Positions 1 to 10,125 of a stretch of 64,000 bases of DNA are shown piece by piece. The stretch comes from Blastobasis lacticolella. Lineage: Eukaryota > Arthropoda > Insecta > Lepidoptera > Blastobasidae. The number at the start of each line of letters is the position of its first letter. Within the stretch, counting starts at the first letter, position 1. The position numbers and the translations under genes were made by a program. The notes beneath the pieces were generated by a model. That model was not told the DNA's origin. It searched no databases and saw only the letters and a program-made list of their open reading frames with translations. The stretch is taken from NCBI GenBank assembly GCA_905147135.1, contig LR990057.1:2294001-2358000 (forward strand), in the 5' to 3' direction.

Positions 1-167
1 GTTTATATCCCAGAATAAAGCATATGCTTTAATTTATCCCTAAATACAATGTAATTTCTGCGGAAACATGGCATAGCAAAATTTTACGCAGACGAATTCG
101 CAAGTAATAGCTAATGAGTATATTATACAGTATTGCATTTATCTCACGAACTTTTCATACTTTTCAG

Positions 168-578
168 AACGGCGAAGTCATCGATATTGTACCCGTCGAC
201 TATCAACTTATCTACTATGGCTCTCCATTAAACGACATTTTCTTTTTCATTTACACTGGAACCGATCAAGAGTTCCGGCGAAAGCATTTGGAGTACCTGA
301 AGGGTCTATACTATGACACGTTAACCAAAATCTTGAAATACTTTGATTTAAACGTCGAAAAAATATTTTCGAGAAAGGAATTCGAGAGACAATTTAAGGA
401 GAGGCGCGACTTTGGCTTGGCTATAGCATTATTTAGTCCACCATTTATTTTTGCAAATGAAGACGATGTACTTGACCTCTCTAATGACCTCTCTTCTAAG
501 ACTGTCAAGTTGCATAAAAGTCACGAGGAACGATTAAGAGGAGTTATAGAGGAATTCACCGATTTGGGCTTTTTATAA
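168..578 (+). CDS. Ecdysteroid-kinase-like (EcKL/CHK) protein, last coding exon
   Basis: This is the C-terminal exon of an EcKL family small-molecule kinase; the family has an aminoglycoside-phosphotransferase-like fold and phosphorylates ecdysteroids or xenobiotics in the cytoplasm. The exon opens after a good acceptor (TTTTCAG, 161-167) with residues NGEVIDIVPVDYQ. VDYQ corresponds to the VDFQ metal-binding motif, and the next residues YYGSPLNDIFFF fit the family's GSPxxDL segment. About 110 residues of the usual charged C-terminal helices follow, ending in DLGFL and TAA at 576-578. In-frame codons upstream (114-167) lie before the acceptor and are probably intronic. The first ~270-300 residues, with the ATP-binding part, lie left of the window. 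The family assignment is firm; the substrate is unknown because EcKL genes form large detoxification-linked clusters in insects. Confidence 0.85.
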   Translation, partial: NGEVIDIVPVDYQLIYYGSPLNDIFFFIYTGTDQEFRRKHLEYLKGLYYDTLTKILKYFDLNVEKIFSRKEFERQFKERRDFGLAIALFSPPFIFANEDDVLDLSNDLSSKTVKLHKSHEERLRGVIEEFTDLGFL

Positions 579-582
579 GTAC

Positions 583-588
583 AATAAA
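583..588 (+). promoter_or_regulatory. Polyadenylation signal AATAAA of the EcKL gene
   Basis: A canonical AATAAA starts 4 bases after the TAA stop. A second AATAAA lies near 730-735 in AT-rich sequence and would be the better spaced site if the 3'UTR is longer. Which one is used cannot be told from sequence. Confidence 0.5.
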
Positions 589-735
589 GTTCTAAAAATA
601 GATTTTAACCCTAGAAGGTTAATCTAGAGTTACAGGTTCATTTAATTTTAGTTAGACATATTTTCATCTTTGTTTTGTTTTTAAATTTGTATGTTGTTGT
701 TCACAACGTACTTAAATCTCAAAAAATGTAAATAA

Positions 736-1435
736 ATTAGGGATACAAAGTTCGATGTTTTTCGAAGTCTATTTGTTGGTGTATAGGTGTTGCTGTAATT
801 TAGTAGATACTATCTTGTTGTAAAAATTAAAATAGAAATATAAAATTAAAAAAGAAACTGTTGTTTATTCTGATACTTTCCCACTTTTAAAATTCTTTTC
901 CACTATTCAGTTTACAATTGAAAAATGTTTACCTATTTGCTTTATATAGATCGTTTTATTTACACTATCTAAGATATTAACGGTCTTATTCATAAAAATA
1001 CCGTATAGTAGGTTTAACACATTAATTAGCTCAAACACGCATTAGGCCTTAAAACATATTATGAAATTCCTCATTCATAAACGTTCCATAAAACTTTACT
1101 AACTAAAGGTTTGATAAAATACAGATTGGCATAATCATTTGCTGTTCTGATCTGATCTGTCTTTTTAGCACTAATATGCGTTAATGAATAATGTTTTTCA
1201 AGAACCATATTTTAGCAAGCTTATAAATCTCCCATATCTTTTTATGAATGAGACCGTAAAAATATATGTAAATGTTTCTTCACTGCAACTTCCTCAATTT
1301 AGTATTTCATTGGTGAACCGCATTTGGAAGTTCGTATATCTCGCCAAATGAGTACATTGGCCTTTTGCGTATTTGAACACGTGCGTCAAATGCTACTCAG
1401 ATAGTGAGTTGCAATGGTGTCTACGAACACCTTAA
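736..1435. other. AT-rich intergenic stretch
   Basis: No coding pattern, repeat copy or inverted repeat was recognised here. It is simple AT-rich DNA. Confidence 0.5.
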
Positions 1436-1678
1436 ATCTATCCAGACTGACTTGTATTATTTGGTAAAAATCAAGACTAGTAACAAAATCACGACTTGCG
1501 GTATCAATTACGCGTAAACTGTGTGTCTTGAATTGTATACAAAACACATAGAATATGATGTGAATTTCAAGGAATACTGCTGCAAATTAACTATTTCTAT
1601 ACACAATATCACTAAATATACAAATTTCACTATCACTTCGACCCACAGATTTAACAAAGACAATGCCATATTGAGCGT
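1436..1678 (+). repeat. Dispersed repeat Z, copy 1
   Basis: The stretch from CCAGACTGACTTG to about AATGCCATATTG recurs, diverged, at 9742-10122; shared blocks include GTGTCTTGAATT, AACACAT, and AATACTGCTGCAAATTA. A short minus-strand piece lies near 30150-30215. It runs directly into a tRNA-like SINE head. Its class is unknown. Confidence 0.5.
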
Positions 1679-1679
1679 C

Positions 1680-2003
1680 GGTAGCCGGCCGGTTGAGTAT
1701 CCAACTCGTAAGTGAGGTACTGGGTTCGAATCCATGTACCAATGACTCTTTTCTGAGCTATGTACCTTAGTTGAATTCTAACCGATGCTCTTACGGTGAG
1801 GTAAAACATCGTGATGAAACCTGCAAATTCAGGAAACAGAATTTGTAACCATGATCTAATCTGGTCAGGTTCCCCTGGTAGCAGGGTCACGGAGGTCAGG
1901 TGGTAGTCGCTCCACTGTAATTACCTGATCGTCAAATCCTGTATCATGGTGAAGGCGGACCCCGGGCCTTCGTTCTCGAGAGCACAACCGAGCCAGATGA
2001 TTT
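1680..2003 (+). mobile_element. SINE-C (tRNA-headed, GAT-tailed), copy
   Basis: The tRNA-like head includes a B-box-like GGGTTCGAATCC near 1725. The family body follows: CTTTTCTGAGCTATGTACC, CTTACGGTGAGG, GTAGCAGGGTCACGGAGGTC, and GGCGGACCCCGGGCC. It ends at GAGAGCACAACC before a T-run at 2001-2010. Confidence 0.75.
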
Positions 2004-2520
2004 TTTTTTTATTGACATTGACCTTCGAAACTCTATTTTGTCTATGATTTTGTCAACAAAACAACCCACAAATGGCCTTACGTCGCTGGTACGCCATATT
2101 TGTTTACCAAATAAGGCAACTCTGTCTAGACAAATTATACATTGAACGTTTCGCCTTCGACTTTGATCCCGTGGACAGTGAACAGCATTACGACCTACCA
2201 AAACCAGTTTAAGATGACCTAGCGTCTCTATAGACGCGCATAGTAATGTTAGGTTCTTTTGTCCTGGATTTGGGTAGGTCGGTTTTGCTGTCATCTGTAC
2301 TAGCTTTGGACGAGCATTTGCGAGTCGGTCGATTGGCCCAAGGCCATCAGCCCTCCATCTAAATCGGAGCTCAAGGAGAGTGTGTGGCAGTTTGGGAAGC
2401 AAACTCATTTAGATTGTATCTAGTAGCGAAGAGAACCGGTAGTCGTAAGTGTTTACAGGCCCATTATTAGGTAGCTTAGTGTACATTCTAGACTAGACTG
2501 GCAGCAGACAGGATAAATAA
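2004..2520. other. Unassigned segment after a T-run
   Basis: An open minus-strand frame (1944-2408) runs through it, but it starts inside a SINE tail and shows no domain. The T-run at 2001-2010 could be the A-tail of a minus-strand retrocopy. A block near 2090-2125 (CGCCATATTTGTTTACC) recurs near 10480 and 35390, so at least part is repetitive. Confidence 0.35.
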
Positions 2521-2523
2521 ATA

Positions 2524-2703
2524 AATATGCTTGGACAACTTACACAGCGCCATCTAGCCCCAAAGTAAACAAAGCTTGAAACATAAACATCTGATAAACT
2601 TCATATATTATTTTATATACACACTTATTATACATAATCTAACACCCAGACCCGGGATCTCTGACAGACGACATGTTAACTACTGAACCACTCCGGTCGT
2701 CAG
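2524..2703 (-). mobile_element. SINE-A copy, minus strand
   Basis: The reverse complement carries the family landmarks: a head with a GACGACC-type start and TGGTTCAGT-like A box, a body with ACCCGGGTCTGGGTGTT-like sequence, and the tail block GCTAGATGGCGCTGTG. The head is degraded, with its B box largely lost. Confidence 0.75.
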
Positions 2704-2760
2704 GATAATGATGATGACTTTTTATACAACTCACTCAAGGTCAACTCACAAGCGAGCAGA

Positions 2761-2946
2761 GGGCCTAGTGTGAGTTCCGCTTCGATTTTACTTAACTATC
2801 GCGTTTGCGTTTACGTGGAAATTAGTATGAAAAAATATATAGCGCCGCCTAGTGGTACGTTAATGAAGTTTTTTCTTCATACTAATTTCGATGTAAACGC
2901 AAACGCGATAGTTAAGTAAAATCGAAGCGGAACTCACACTAGGCCC
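2761..2946. mobile_element. Foldback MITE with ~75-bp terminal inverted repeats
   Basis: The left arm begins GGGCCTAGTGTGAGTTCCGC and the right arm ends in its reverse complement, with the arms nearly identical over ~75 bp. The 186-bp unit has a short centre containing GCGCCGCCTAGTGG. The high arm identity suggests a young element. Confidence 0.85.
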
Positions 2947-3074
2947 TCAGACAACCCACCTGATTGACAAAGAACTGATACAAAAAAAATATAACGAAGA
3001 AAAGATAGGTATGCTACGATAAAATGTAACGCAAGTGTCAACGTGAGAAAGTTCTAATTCAAAAACCAACTCCT

Positions 3075-3200
3075 AACTATCTAACTAATATTACAAATGC
3101 GAAAGTAACTCTGCCTGTTTATTATCTTTTCATGTCTTAGCTACTGAACCTATTTCGATCAAAACTTGGGAGAATTCTTGCGAACCCTGAAATGGACGTA
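3075..3200 (-). repeat. LINE-type 3' end fragment
   Basis: It starts TAATATTACAAATGCGAAAGT and continues with ACTGAACC and TTTCGATCAAAA. This is the reverse complement of the widespread tail in which a 'gatgaaat..cggttcagtagtt' block is followed by 'actttcgcatttataatatta'. A sense copy lies at 8667-8938. Confidence 0.5.
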
Positions 3201-3229
3201 TGCTATGTGAAACGTCATCATAAATAATT

Positions 3230-3459
3230 TGACGACCTGAGTGGCTCAGTGGTCTGCCACGTAAGAGGTCCCGAGCTCGATTCCCGGCCGGGCAGAAATT
3301 GAAATGATGAATTTTAATTTCTGTTACGGGTCTGGGTATTCTATGTATAATAAGTATGTATTTAACAGTATATACGTAGTTTATCAGTTATCTAGCACCC
3401 ATAACACAAGCTTTGCTTACTTTGGGGCTAGATGGAGCTGTGTGAGTTTGTCGACGATT
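3230..3459 (+). mobile_element. SINE-A copy
   Basis: The head GACGACCTGAGTGGCTCAGTGG (A box) and GCTCGATTCCCGG (B box) is followed by the family body: GCAGAAATTGAAATGATG, TACGGGTCTGGG, AAGTATGTATTT, and GGGGCTAGATGGAGCTGTG. No 'aacatgcc' insert is present between the boxes. Confidence 0.85.
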
Positions 3460-3585
3460 TGTGCGATTTTGTCGCGGTTGGACAGCAGTTAATTATAGAT
3501 TATGGGAGCATATCCACAATCACCACGCGTGGTATGTTTGTATAGCGCAGTGTTTGAAAGTAGGACAATCTAATCTCAACTTGGC

Positions 3586-3760
3586 GTTAATGTCCCGATT
3601 GTGCTCTCGCGCACAGGGGCCCGAGTTCCGCTTTGACTATGATACAGGATTTTTGCCGATCAGAAAATTACAGAAGAGCCATCTGATCCTGAGCCAGAGA
3701 TGCCATCTGATTTCCGCGACCCTGCTACTAGAGGATCCTGCCCAGATTGGATCATGGTTA
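3586..3760 (-). mobile_element. SINE-C fragment, minus strand
   Basis: Reads as the reverse complement of the SINE-C tail half: GATTGTGCTCTCGCGCAC, GGGGCCCGAGTTCCGC, CCTGCTACTAGAGGATCC. The head is absent. Confidence 0.65.
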
Positions 3761-4200
3761 TATTCTCGTGAAATATTTATTTATATAAAACTTCATGCAG
3801 GCATCCATTGCGGCGTATGCGAAGACACATAACAGCATTCCAGTTAACGCCGCGTAATCTAATCTATCCTCAGAGAATTTTATTTTTCGCGGGCCACCTA
3901 TCAAGTCACCGGAAAGGGCTGGCGTCCCCCCGGGGGCCAGGGGCGAGGGGTCGCGAATTGCGTCACCTTTCACCAAAATAACGTGGCTTATTAAATTATT
4001 TACGTCATCGCCTCACCTAGCTGTTAATTAAAAGTTGATGTCGCCGAAAGAAAATTTCGATAAACTTTGAGTGTTTTTTTTACTGGTTTATGTACCTGAA
4101 GCAAAGTCGTACGTATCGTATTGAGTAGCTGGTTTCGAAGTTTCTTTTTTAGTACAAATTGAAGGTAGTAATATAAAAATAAGTAAGCCCACTACCTATA
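3761..4200. other. Unassigned AT-rich stretch
   Basis: A GC-rich patch near 3895-3960 (GGGGGCCAGGGGCGAGGGG) stands out in otherwise AT-rich DNA. No gene or repeat was recognised. Confidence 0.35.
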
Positions 4201-4204
4201 TCCA

Positions 4205-4540
4205 TCTCTTCTTAGTCGGCATCTTCATTGCTGAATGTCGTGTCTAGTCGGAAATTTTGACCACTCGCTGTAGCATACTCTTCCATATGGTTCTGTCCTC
4301 GGCGGTCTTAATAGCTTTAGCTATCGGCAGGTCAGCGTCTTTATTTGGTCTGACCAGCGGGTTGGCGATCGACCGGTCTTTTTCCGTCGACCTGACCTAC
4401 CACTATAAGTTTTTCCGGACTTCTTTGTCAGTTTGCCGTTTTCTGAGAGCAACGTGTCCGAAATATGTGAGTATCCGCCGGAAGCAGATGGTGGACAGCG
4501 TTGTGGTTATTCCAAGCTCCTTAAGAAGAGATCATCATCT
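4205..4540 (-). pseudogene. RTE-like LINE reverse transcriptase C-terminus, decayed
   Basis: Three frame-shifted minus-strand blocks read as the C-terminus of a non-LTR polymerase: ELGITTTLSTICFRRILTY followed by FGHVA; then VVGQVDGKRP continuing in another frame as RSPTRWSDQIK; then AKAIKTAEDRTIWKSMLQRV. The 'FGHV..R', 'GR.P.RW.D' and 'A.DR..W' motifs are those of RTE-type C-termini. At least two frameshifts and internal stops make it non-functional. It abuts retroposon-B at 4531. Confidence 0.7.
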
Positions 4541-4752
4541 CAGCCCATAACAGTCCACTGCAGGACTCAGGGCCTCTCCCACGAAAGGGTAGGTTACTAC
4601 TATAATCTCCACGCTTGGCAGGCGGGTTGGAGATCGCAGTGTTGTAAATATAACAATGGAAAACGCTGCTGCCCATTTGCCAGCCTACGGAGACTCTAGA
4701 TCTTTTGCCTCAAAAACATTAGGTGCCTGATACGAGTGTAAGGGGGTCTTTA
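4531..4752 (-). mobile_element. Retroposon-B copy, minus strand
   Basis: Contains the reverse complement of the family: CAGTCCACTGCAGGACT, GGCCTCTCCCACGAAAGG, CTGCTGCCCATTTGCC, GAGACTCTAGATCTTTTGCC. The 5' end (here the right end) is degraded. Confidence 0.8.
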
Positions 4753-4904
4753 AGAATAGATATGTTGGTTTTATATACATTGCTGCGTGATTTACCCGTA
4801 AAGGTAGGTAATATTGTACTACCTATGAATAATTTTGCCTGTCTGGTTGGCATTTGAGCTTCAGATCGCATTATCGAAAATACTTTAATTTTTTTTTAAT
4901 ATAA

Positions 4905-5085
4905 GCACAAGCTTCTCTCCACACCAAGGTTGTCTGGAAGAGATGACATTAGTGATAAGACCGCCCTTTCCGCGACTATCTACCATATTTTTTGTATCTG
5001 TACTTGTGTACTGTATTTGTATATTTTTTCGTTGATTTATTAATGTATTTTTTTTTGTACCAAAAGAAAATATACAAGTTACATA
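4905..5085 (+). repeat. LINE 3' untranslated tail
   Basis: GGTTGTCTGGAAGAGATGAC, GTGATAAGACCGCC and a T-rich stretch match the typical 3' end of lepidopteran LINEs. A related copy lies at 12592-12720. No coding part is attached. Confidence 0.5.
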
Positions 5086-6280
5086 AATGTTACAGAGGTA
5101 TGTAACGCATGTAAAAAGTAATGCTCAAAAGCACTGCTGCTCCTCTTGTGGTCCACAGAGTTCTGCCCCTAAGATTTTAATCTATTTTGCTCTGCCAATC
5201 ATCTTTGACGTACCAAGAACAGTGTATGTAAATTATTGTCGCAGGTATCGCTCTCACGGATCTTCGTGGAACTTTAGATCTTAGAGGGCCATCGGCATAA
5301 CCGCGTCCATCAAAATGAACTAAATTGACGTATCGAACGCAGTGCGTTCACTTAGCAAACAAGCACAGTGAGAACGCGTAGTAACGCTGCACGACCCTGC
5401 TGTGCTGCGCCATATGTTTTCCAACATATCTTGTCATACAATACTACAGTGACCATCTTACTATGGAACAATGCTATTTCTCTTACAATGGAGTCCCGTG
5501 ACGTGACATCTTGGGCTATTTACGTCGTCCGGCGGGACGCGGCTAGGAAATCCATTAGTGGTTTGCACTCAGGGAGGAAGTCAGGTACTATGGCGTTACT
5601 GACCCCCGCCAATATTCTTTTCAGTCAAATCCAGCTCTGGTTTGCTACTACGTAAGCGTGGACAGGATGTTTTCACACATTTTAAAGGTATGTTCCGGGT
5701 TTCCTACCTTTTGCGCACCTTTGTTGACGAGTAGCCTGATATTACCGATACTTTTATAATGTGTGATACTAACCGCGATAGTTTAAAACATTAGGCTGTT
5801 TTAATTCTTCTCGTGAAAATCGGTGAATTCAAGATTCAGATTCAGACTCAAGAGCAGTGCATTACTACTAACGATAATTTCCTTTGATAAAGCGGAAGAA
5901 GAAGCCATTTGTTGCCGCTTAAAGCCCCAGAATTCATCCTTGACGACACCCCCTACCTCCTCCCTTCTTTCCTCGCCTTGTATCTTTTTAGATATTCAAT
6001 GAAATTTCAGCGGTGGCCACTTTTCCATCAGGTGGCCCGCTTGCCATAAATCTTCACCTAAAAATTTCGGTGCAGCCTACACATCAACCTACCCGGACCG
6101 ACGTGCATTGCAAAGTAAGGTTCTTTTATACTAGTTTTGGGTACGTGTTACCTACGTAAAATATTTAATGATATAGCCTCCGTATTTCATTCATAACTGT
6201 AACATTTAATATAGAAGATACAGCCTTTAAAGCACTGTCGGTATTAACTATTAATCCCTAGATTCGGCCCTGGTTCAGTA
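5086..6280. other. Long unassigned stretch
   Basis: Open frames here are short and lack domains. The block near 5740-5800 (ATGTGTGATACTAACCGCG) is shared, inverted, with 40290-40340, so part is repetitive. No gene could be supported. Confidence 0.4.
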
Positions 6281-6640
6281 GCCTCTCCTGCTCTCTGGTT
6301 GCGTTTCATTATCGGAAAGTATTTCCGTGTAGCGAGCTCGCCATTATTCCTTTAAATTGGGTTAAAAATATCACGCCTTGCTTCACCACATTATCGCATG
6401 AAGAGTGTATAATCCATGTATAGAAAATGAAATAAAAATCAATATCCGTATGGCGTAGAAACGCTTGGGCCGTGGGGACCAGGCGCTCATACTCTCTTCA
6501 AAGAGTTGTCTAAGCGCCTGGTTTACACTTCGCATGACCAAAAGGCTGGCCAATACCTTGGCCAAAGGATTAGCCTCGCGATACAGCGAGGCAATGCGGC
6601 CAGCCTTTTGGGAACAATTCCTTTAACAAGGGACTTGGGG
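6281..6640 (-). other. Possible degraded element with minus-strand open frame
   Basis: The minus-strand frame 6383-6565 continues upstream toward 6610 (KAGRIASLYREANPLAKVLA-type residues) and shows repeated sub-blocks, 'ggctggcc' and 'aggcgctcat/aagcgcctgg', that partly pair with each other. I do not recognise a domain. It may be a transposon scrap. Confidence 0.25.
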
Positions 6641-6835
6641 CAAGTTTTTTATTTGTAAATATTATTTTATAATTTAGTATTAGCTTTATTTAATTTATTA
6701 CCGTCATGTAAATATTTCTTTTAACATAACTAAAACCATTACTTCATATTCTCATATACATTTAATTCAGACATTCCATTAGAAAGATATCACGAGTTTT
6801 TCTTTTTAAATTCATATATATTATGCATAACTAAA
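6641..6835. other. AT-rich spacer
   Basis: Low-complexity AT-rich DNA with no recognised feature. Confidence 0.4.
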
Positions 6836-6927
6836 TCCAGAACCGAACCAGAAATTAAAATTTCTGTTAGGCCGGGAATCGAACTCGGGACCGACATATT
6901 AACCTACTGAACCACTCAGGTCGTCAC
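6836..6927 (-). mobile_element. SINE-A head fragment, minus strand
   Basis: Reverse complement of the head: ACCACTCAGGTCGTC at the right end, GGGAATCGAACTCGG as the B-box region, then AATTTCTG. The body is missing, so this copy is truncated. Confidence 0.7.
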
Positions 6928-6999
6928 TTTTTTTTCGTCTTCGCTTCGTAGTCATCTACGAGCAGACAGCCTGGCAACCTGATGGTTAGCGGTAACTAT

Positions 7000-7215
7000 C
7001 GTTCATGACATCGACGATTCATGTCTTAAGATTGCAAGCAACAAAAATGCTGAAGCGCAGGAGCGTTACTGTGACGATTAAGATGAAATGCCTCATAGCT
7101 GTAATTACCTACGCTGGCTACCTTATCCTTCAAACCGGAACACAACAATGCTCGCATTGTTGCTTGGCGACAGAAATAGATAAGGCGGTGGCACACTCAC
7201 CCAGGCGGACGCCTC
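7000..7215 (+). repeat. Dispersed repeat W, copy 1
   Basis: AAATGCCTCATAGCTGTAAT, GGCTACCTTATCCTTCAAAC and TTGTTGCTTGGCGACAGAAA recur at 47320-47510. The internal TGCTCGCATTGTTGC forms a small inverted repeat. Class unknown. Confidence 0.5.
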
Positions 7216-7369
7216 AGGCTTGACCGTATTCTAATACCATCTGATACTAATCCAATACTTAAGTAATTGAATCCGACCAGTGTTCCAGAGATTTTCCGGG
7301 GAAAAATCCTACGAAACACTGAGATTAAATGTAGCTTGAAATCAAGGTCAATTAAATAAGCTCCTGTTT

Positions 7370-7767
7370 ATATATGTCGCAGCCAAATGGTTAAATTAGC
7401 CGGTTAATGAAACGGTTAATTTAAGCAGTTATTTAATTGAAAATTGGCCAAATTCATGAACTTTGAAAGTACAGTCAAATGAACGATATTGCCTCGAGTT
7501 TACGGAGCTCTTCCATTCATTATCATAATGCTATCCTACACTAACCGAATAGAAACCTAATGCAAACTATTATTATACTTTGAAGTTATTGTGGGTAGGT
7601 TAGCATTGGAACAATGTGTGGAAGAGCTGCTTAAACTCGAGGCAATATCGTTCTTTCAACATCACTTTAAAATCTTATGAAACTGGCAAATTTTCAACTA
7701 AATAACTGCTCAAAAAGCTAGCCGTTTAGTTAACCGACTAATTTAACCATCCGGCTGCGACATATAT
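7370..7767. mobile_element. Long-TIR MITE, ~398 bp
   Basis: The ends are ATATATGTCGCAGCC and its exact reverse complement. Imperfect inverted-repeat similarity extends ~150 bp inward: GGTTAAATTAG, GAACGATATTGCCTCGAGTT and AGCTCTTCC occur in both arms. There is no coding capacity. Confidence 0.85.
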
Positions 7768-7964
7768 TTGACCTTTGTGGAAATAACGGGCGAATGAAAA
7801 AGAATGGTCGTCTCACTTCAATTCGAATCGAATATCAACCATAATTGGTATCAAGTTTTACCGCTGTCTTTGTTTTACGTCGACTTAGGCTTAGTTATAA
7901 AATCTTTTGTTCGTATGTATGTACGCCTATAGTTGTATGTACGCCTATAGTGTATGTTTGTATT

Positions 7965-8130
7965 TAGCTTGTGAATGTACAACATGGAGTTCTTGAAGAA
8001 AAGGTTTTTTCGGGGTCGGCAACGCGTGGGTGATGCCCCTGGTATTGCAAACGTCCATAGGCTGCGGTGGCTGCTTACCATCAGGCAGGCCGCAAGCTTG
8101 TTTGCCACCTTAGTGGTATAAAAAAAAAGA
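7965..8130 (-). repeat. Dispersed repeat D copy
   Basis: GGTGATGCCCCTGGTATTGC, GGCTGCGGTGGCTGCTTACC and CAGGCAGGCCGCAAGCTTG match, inverted, the block at 20095-20235. Related blocks lie at 21195, 41750 and 59465. Confidence 0.6.
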
Positions 8131-8215
8131 ATTAGGTATCCTGCACTACTACACTTGCTAATATTATAAATGCGAAAGTATGTAAGGATGAATGGATGTT
8201 TGTTACCTTATAGTA

Positions 8216-8665
8216 TAGCTAGTGTCAAATAAGACGAGACTTGGCGGGTCACGTGGTTCGACTTGCGCTGCATACGATTACCTGCGCGAAATCCCCACCA
8301 CTGCCATTTGACAAGTCTCTTCTTTCGTGACGCGGGTAATACCTGCGTGAAATCGCCTCCACTGCCATTTGACGACCTGAGTGGTTCAATGGTCTGCCAC
8401 GCAAGAGGTCCCGGGTTCGATTCCCGGCCGGGCAGAAATTGAAATGATGAATTTTAATTTCTGTTACGGGTCTGGGTGTTCTATGTATAATAAGTATGTA
8501 TTAAAAAAAAGTATTTAAGTAGTATCAGTTATCTAGCACCCATAGTACAAGCTTTGCTTAGTTTGGGGCTAGATGGCGCTGTGTGAATTTGTCCACGAAT
8601 ATTTATATATATTTTATTTATTTGACAAGTCTCTTCTTTCGTGACGCGGATTATAAATAATGTAC
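8216..8665 (+). repeat. Repeat Y, interrupted by a SINE-A
   Basis: GTGTCAAATAAGACGAGACT, GGCGGGTCACGTGGTTCGAC and GATTACCTGCGCGAAATC match, inverted, 57415-57560. The end TTTGACAAGTCTCTTCTTTC occurs twice, on each side of a SINE-A (8368-8624), plus a partial internal duplication at 8310-8365. Confidence 0.6.
8368..8624 (+). mobile_element. SINE-A copy with target duplication
   Basis: A complete copy from GACGACCTGAGTGGTTCAATGG through GGTTCGATTCCCGGCCGGGC to the ATTTATATATATTTTATTT tail. It is flanked by ATTTGAC on both sides, a plausible short target duplication in repeat Y. Confidence 0.85.
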
Positions 8666-8666
8666 T

Positions 8667-8938
8667 GCTGTATAATAGCTTTTTCCCGCGACTTCGTCCG
8701 CGTAAAGTACGGTTTCGACGTTCCGGGCCCGTTCCCGCGGGAACCACGTTGTATTGCGGGATAAACTATAGCATAGGCTAACACTGACTTTGGCTATGTG
8801 CTAGATTATAAGGCATTGGCGGCAATATAGCATCTGGTAGCTTGCTGCGAAATTTCATCAAAATCCGGTCAGTGGTTTCTACGTGTAGATAACAAACATC
8901 ATTAAAAACTTTCGAATTTATAATATTAGTATCAAGTA
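8667..8938 (+). repeat. RTE-type LINE 3' end
   Basis: TTTTCCCGCGACTTCGTCCG, CCCGCGGGAACCACGTTG, AATTTCATCAAAATCCGGTC and TTATAATATTAGTATC make up the well-known lepidopteran LINE tail. Related, shorter copies lie near 18135-18190, 21408-21545 and 22400-22625. Confidence 0.55.
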
Positions 8939-9174
8939 AGACCCTTATTGGCCTGGAATTCGATCGACAATTTATACAACAATTGTAAGTAAGTCAAGTA
9001 ATTAAAAATTCATTATCGCACACACATAAGTTATACATAAGAGAAAAAGACAATTTATATGCGCGCAAAAGCGGCCTTATCGCTTTAAGCTAGTATTGGG
9101 TAGAGGTAGTGTTTGTCTCAGCGCTTCGTTAGCTGACGGGTAGGTGTTGGGATAGGTCAGGACCCAATAATAAT
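8939..9174. other. Unassigned spacer
   Basis: No recognised feature. Confidence 0.4.
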
Positions 9175-9431
9175 GTAGAGCTCGTCTAGTCTAAGATGAC
9201 GCGCCCCACTACTTAGTTAGTTGATTTCGATGTGTGAGTGCAAATATTGATAACGACACTTCATCTGTGTGGGAGCCAATGAACGACGCGTGCTCCTACG
9301 TTTGAATTTCACCGACAACTGAATGACCAATTACAACGGCATTTGTATATGTATTGCGTCCATATTTTAAACTTGCTTGTGTGCGTTAATGCGATAGTGG
9401 GGCGCGTCATTTTAAATTAGACGAGCTCTAC
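9175..9431 (+). mobile_element. MITE-E copy 1
   Basis: The terminal inverted repeats are ~36 bp: left GTAGAGCTCGTCTAGTCTAA, and the right end closes with GACGAGCTCTAC; both arms include ATGACGCGCCCCACTA. The interior includes GGAGCCAATGAACGACGCGT. Ends in TA are consistent with a TA target duplication but are ambiguous because the TIR itself starts GTAG. Confidence 0.85.
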
Positions 9432-9477
9432 GTAGATCCTTTATGGACACACTTAAAAAAGGAATAGATAATCTAGA

Positions 9478-9665
9478 ATAGAGTAGAATAGACAATCGTT
9501 TATTGCCTTATTATTACATGTGACGACTTGCTCCTATAATGTTATAATAATGCTCAGTTACTTATGGCCTAGTAACTGAACATAACTAACAATAAGGCAT
9601 ATGGACTCTGGCTCAGCTTATGCTGTCACGGGCCGCTACCGTTTCGTGCAGCGCTGTTTTCCAGC
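9478..9665 (-). repeat. Possible minus-strand LINE 3' end
   Basis: ATCGTTTATTGCCTTATTAT resembles an inverted AATAAA-containing LINE terminus, with GGCATA blocks inverted on both sides of TAGTAACTGAACATAAC. Weakly supported. Confidence 0.3.
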
Positions 9666-9741
9666 CATATCCATTTGTATAGGTAAAAAAAAAAATATAT
9701 AAAACAAGTACCTAAATCAAATAAATAAAACAAAAGCTCAG

Positions 9742-10122
9742 TCCAGACTGACATGTCTGATTTGGTAAACAAATAGTGACAACGCACCTACTGTTCTACA
9801 CTTTTGTTGTCTGCGACCTAAATTAATGAATCGTCGATGTTATACGTGACAGTTACCATTTACCATCAGGTGGACTGTCAGCTGGAGTGTAGCATAAACA
9901 AAACGACAACACTCGTAACAGAATCACGGCTTACCGTATCAATCACGCTACGGACAATGCGTACGTCTTGAATTATATAAGAAACACATGGAATGCGAAT
10001 TTCAACTAATACTGCTGCAAATTATTTACTTAAATACATAATTTCAATGAAAATATAAATTTCACCATCACTTACTGCCACAGAATTACGAAAACATTGA
10101 CATATTGATATTCGGAAATTTA
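9742..10122 (+). repeat. Dispersed repeat Z, copy 2
   Basis: Diverged match to 1436-1678, with an extra ~120 bp near the left (around 9800-9900). Like copy 1, it is immediately followed by a tRNA-headed SINE. Confidence 0.5.
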
Positions 10123-10125
10123 TTT

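Noticed and set aside
1944..2408. 154-residue minus-strand frame
   Set aside because: Starts within SINE-C tail sequence and has no recognisable domain or splice context.
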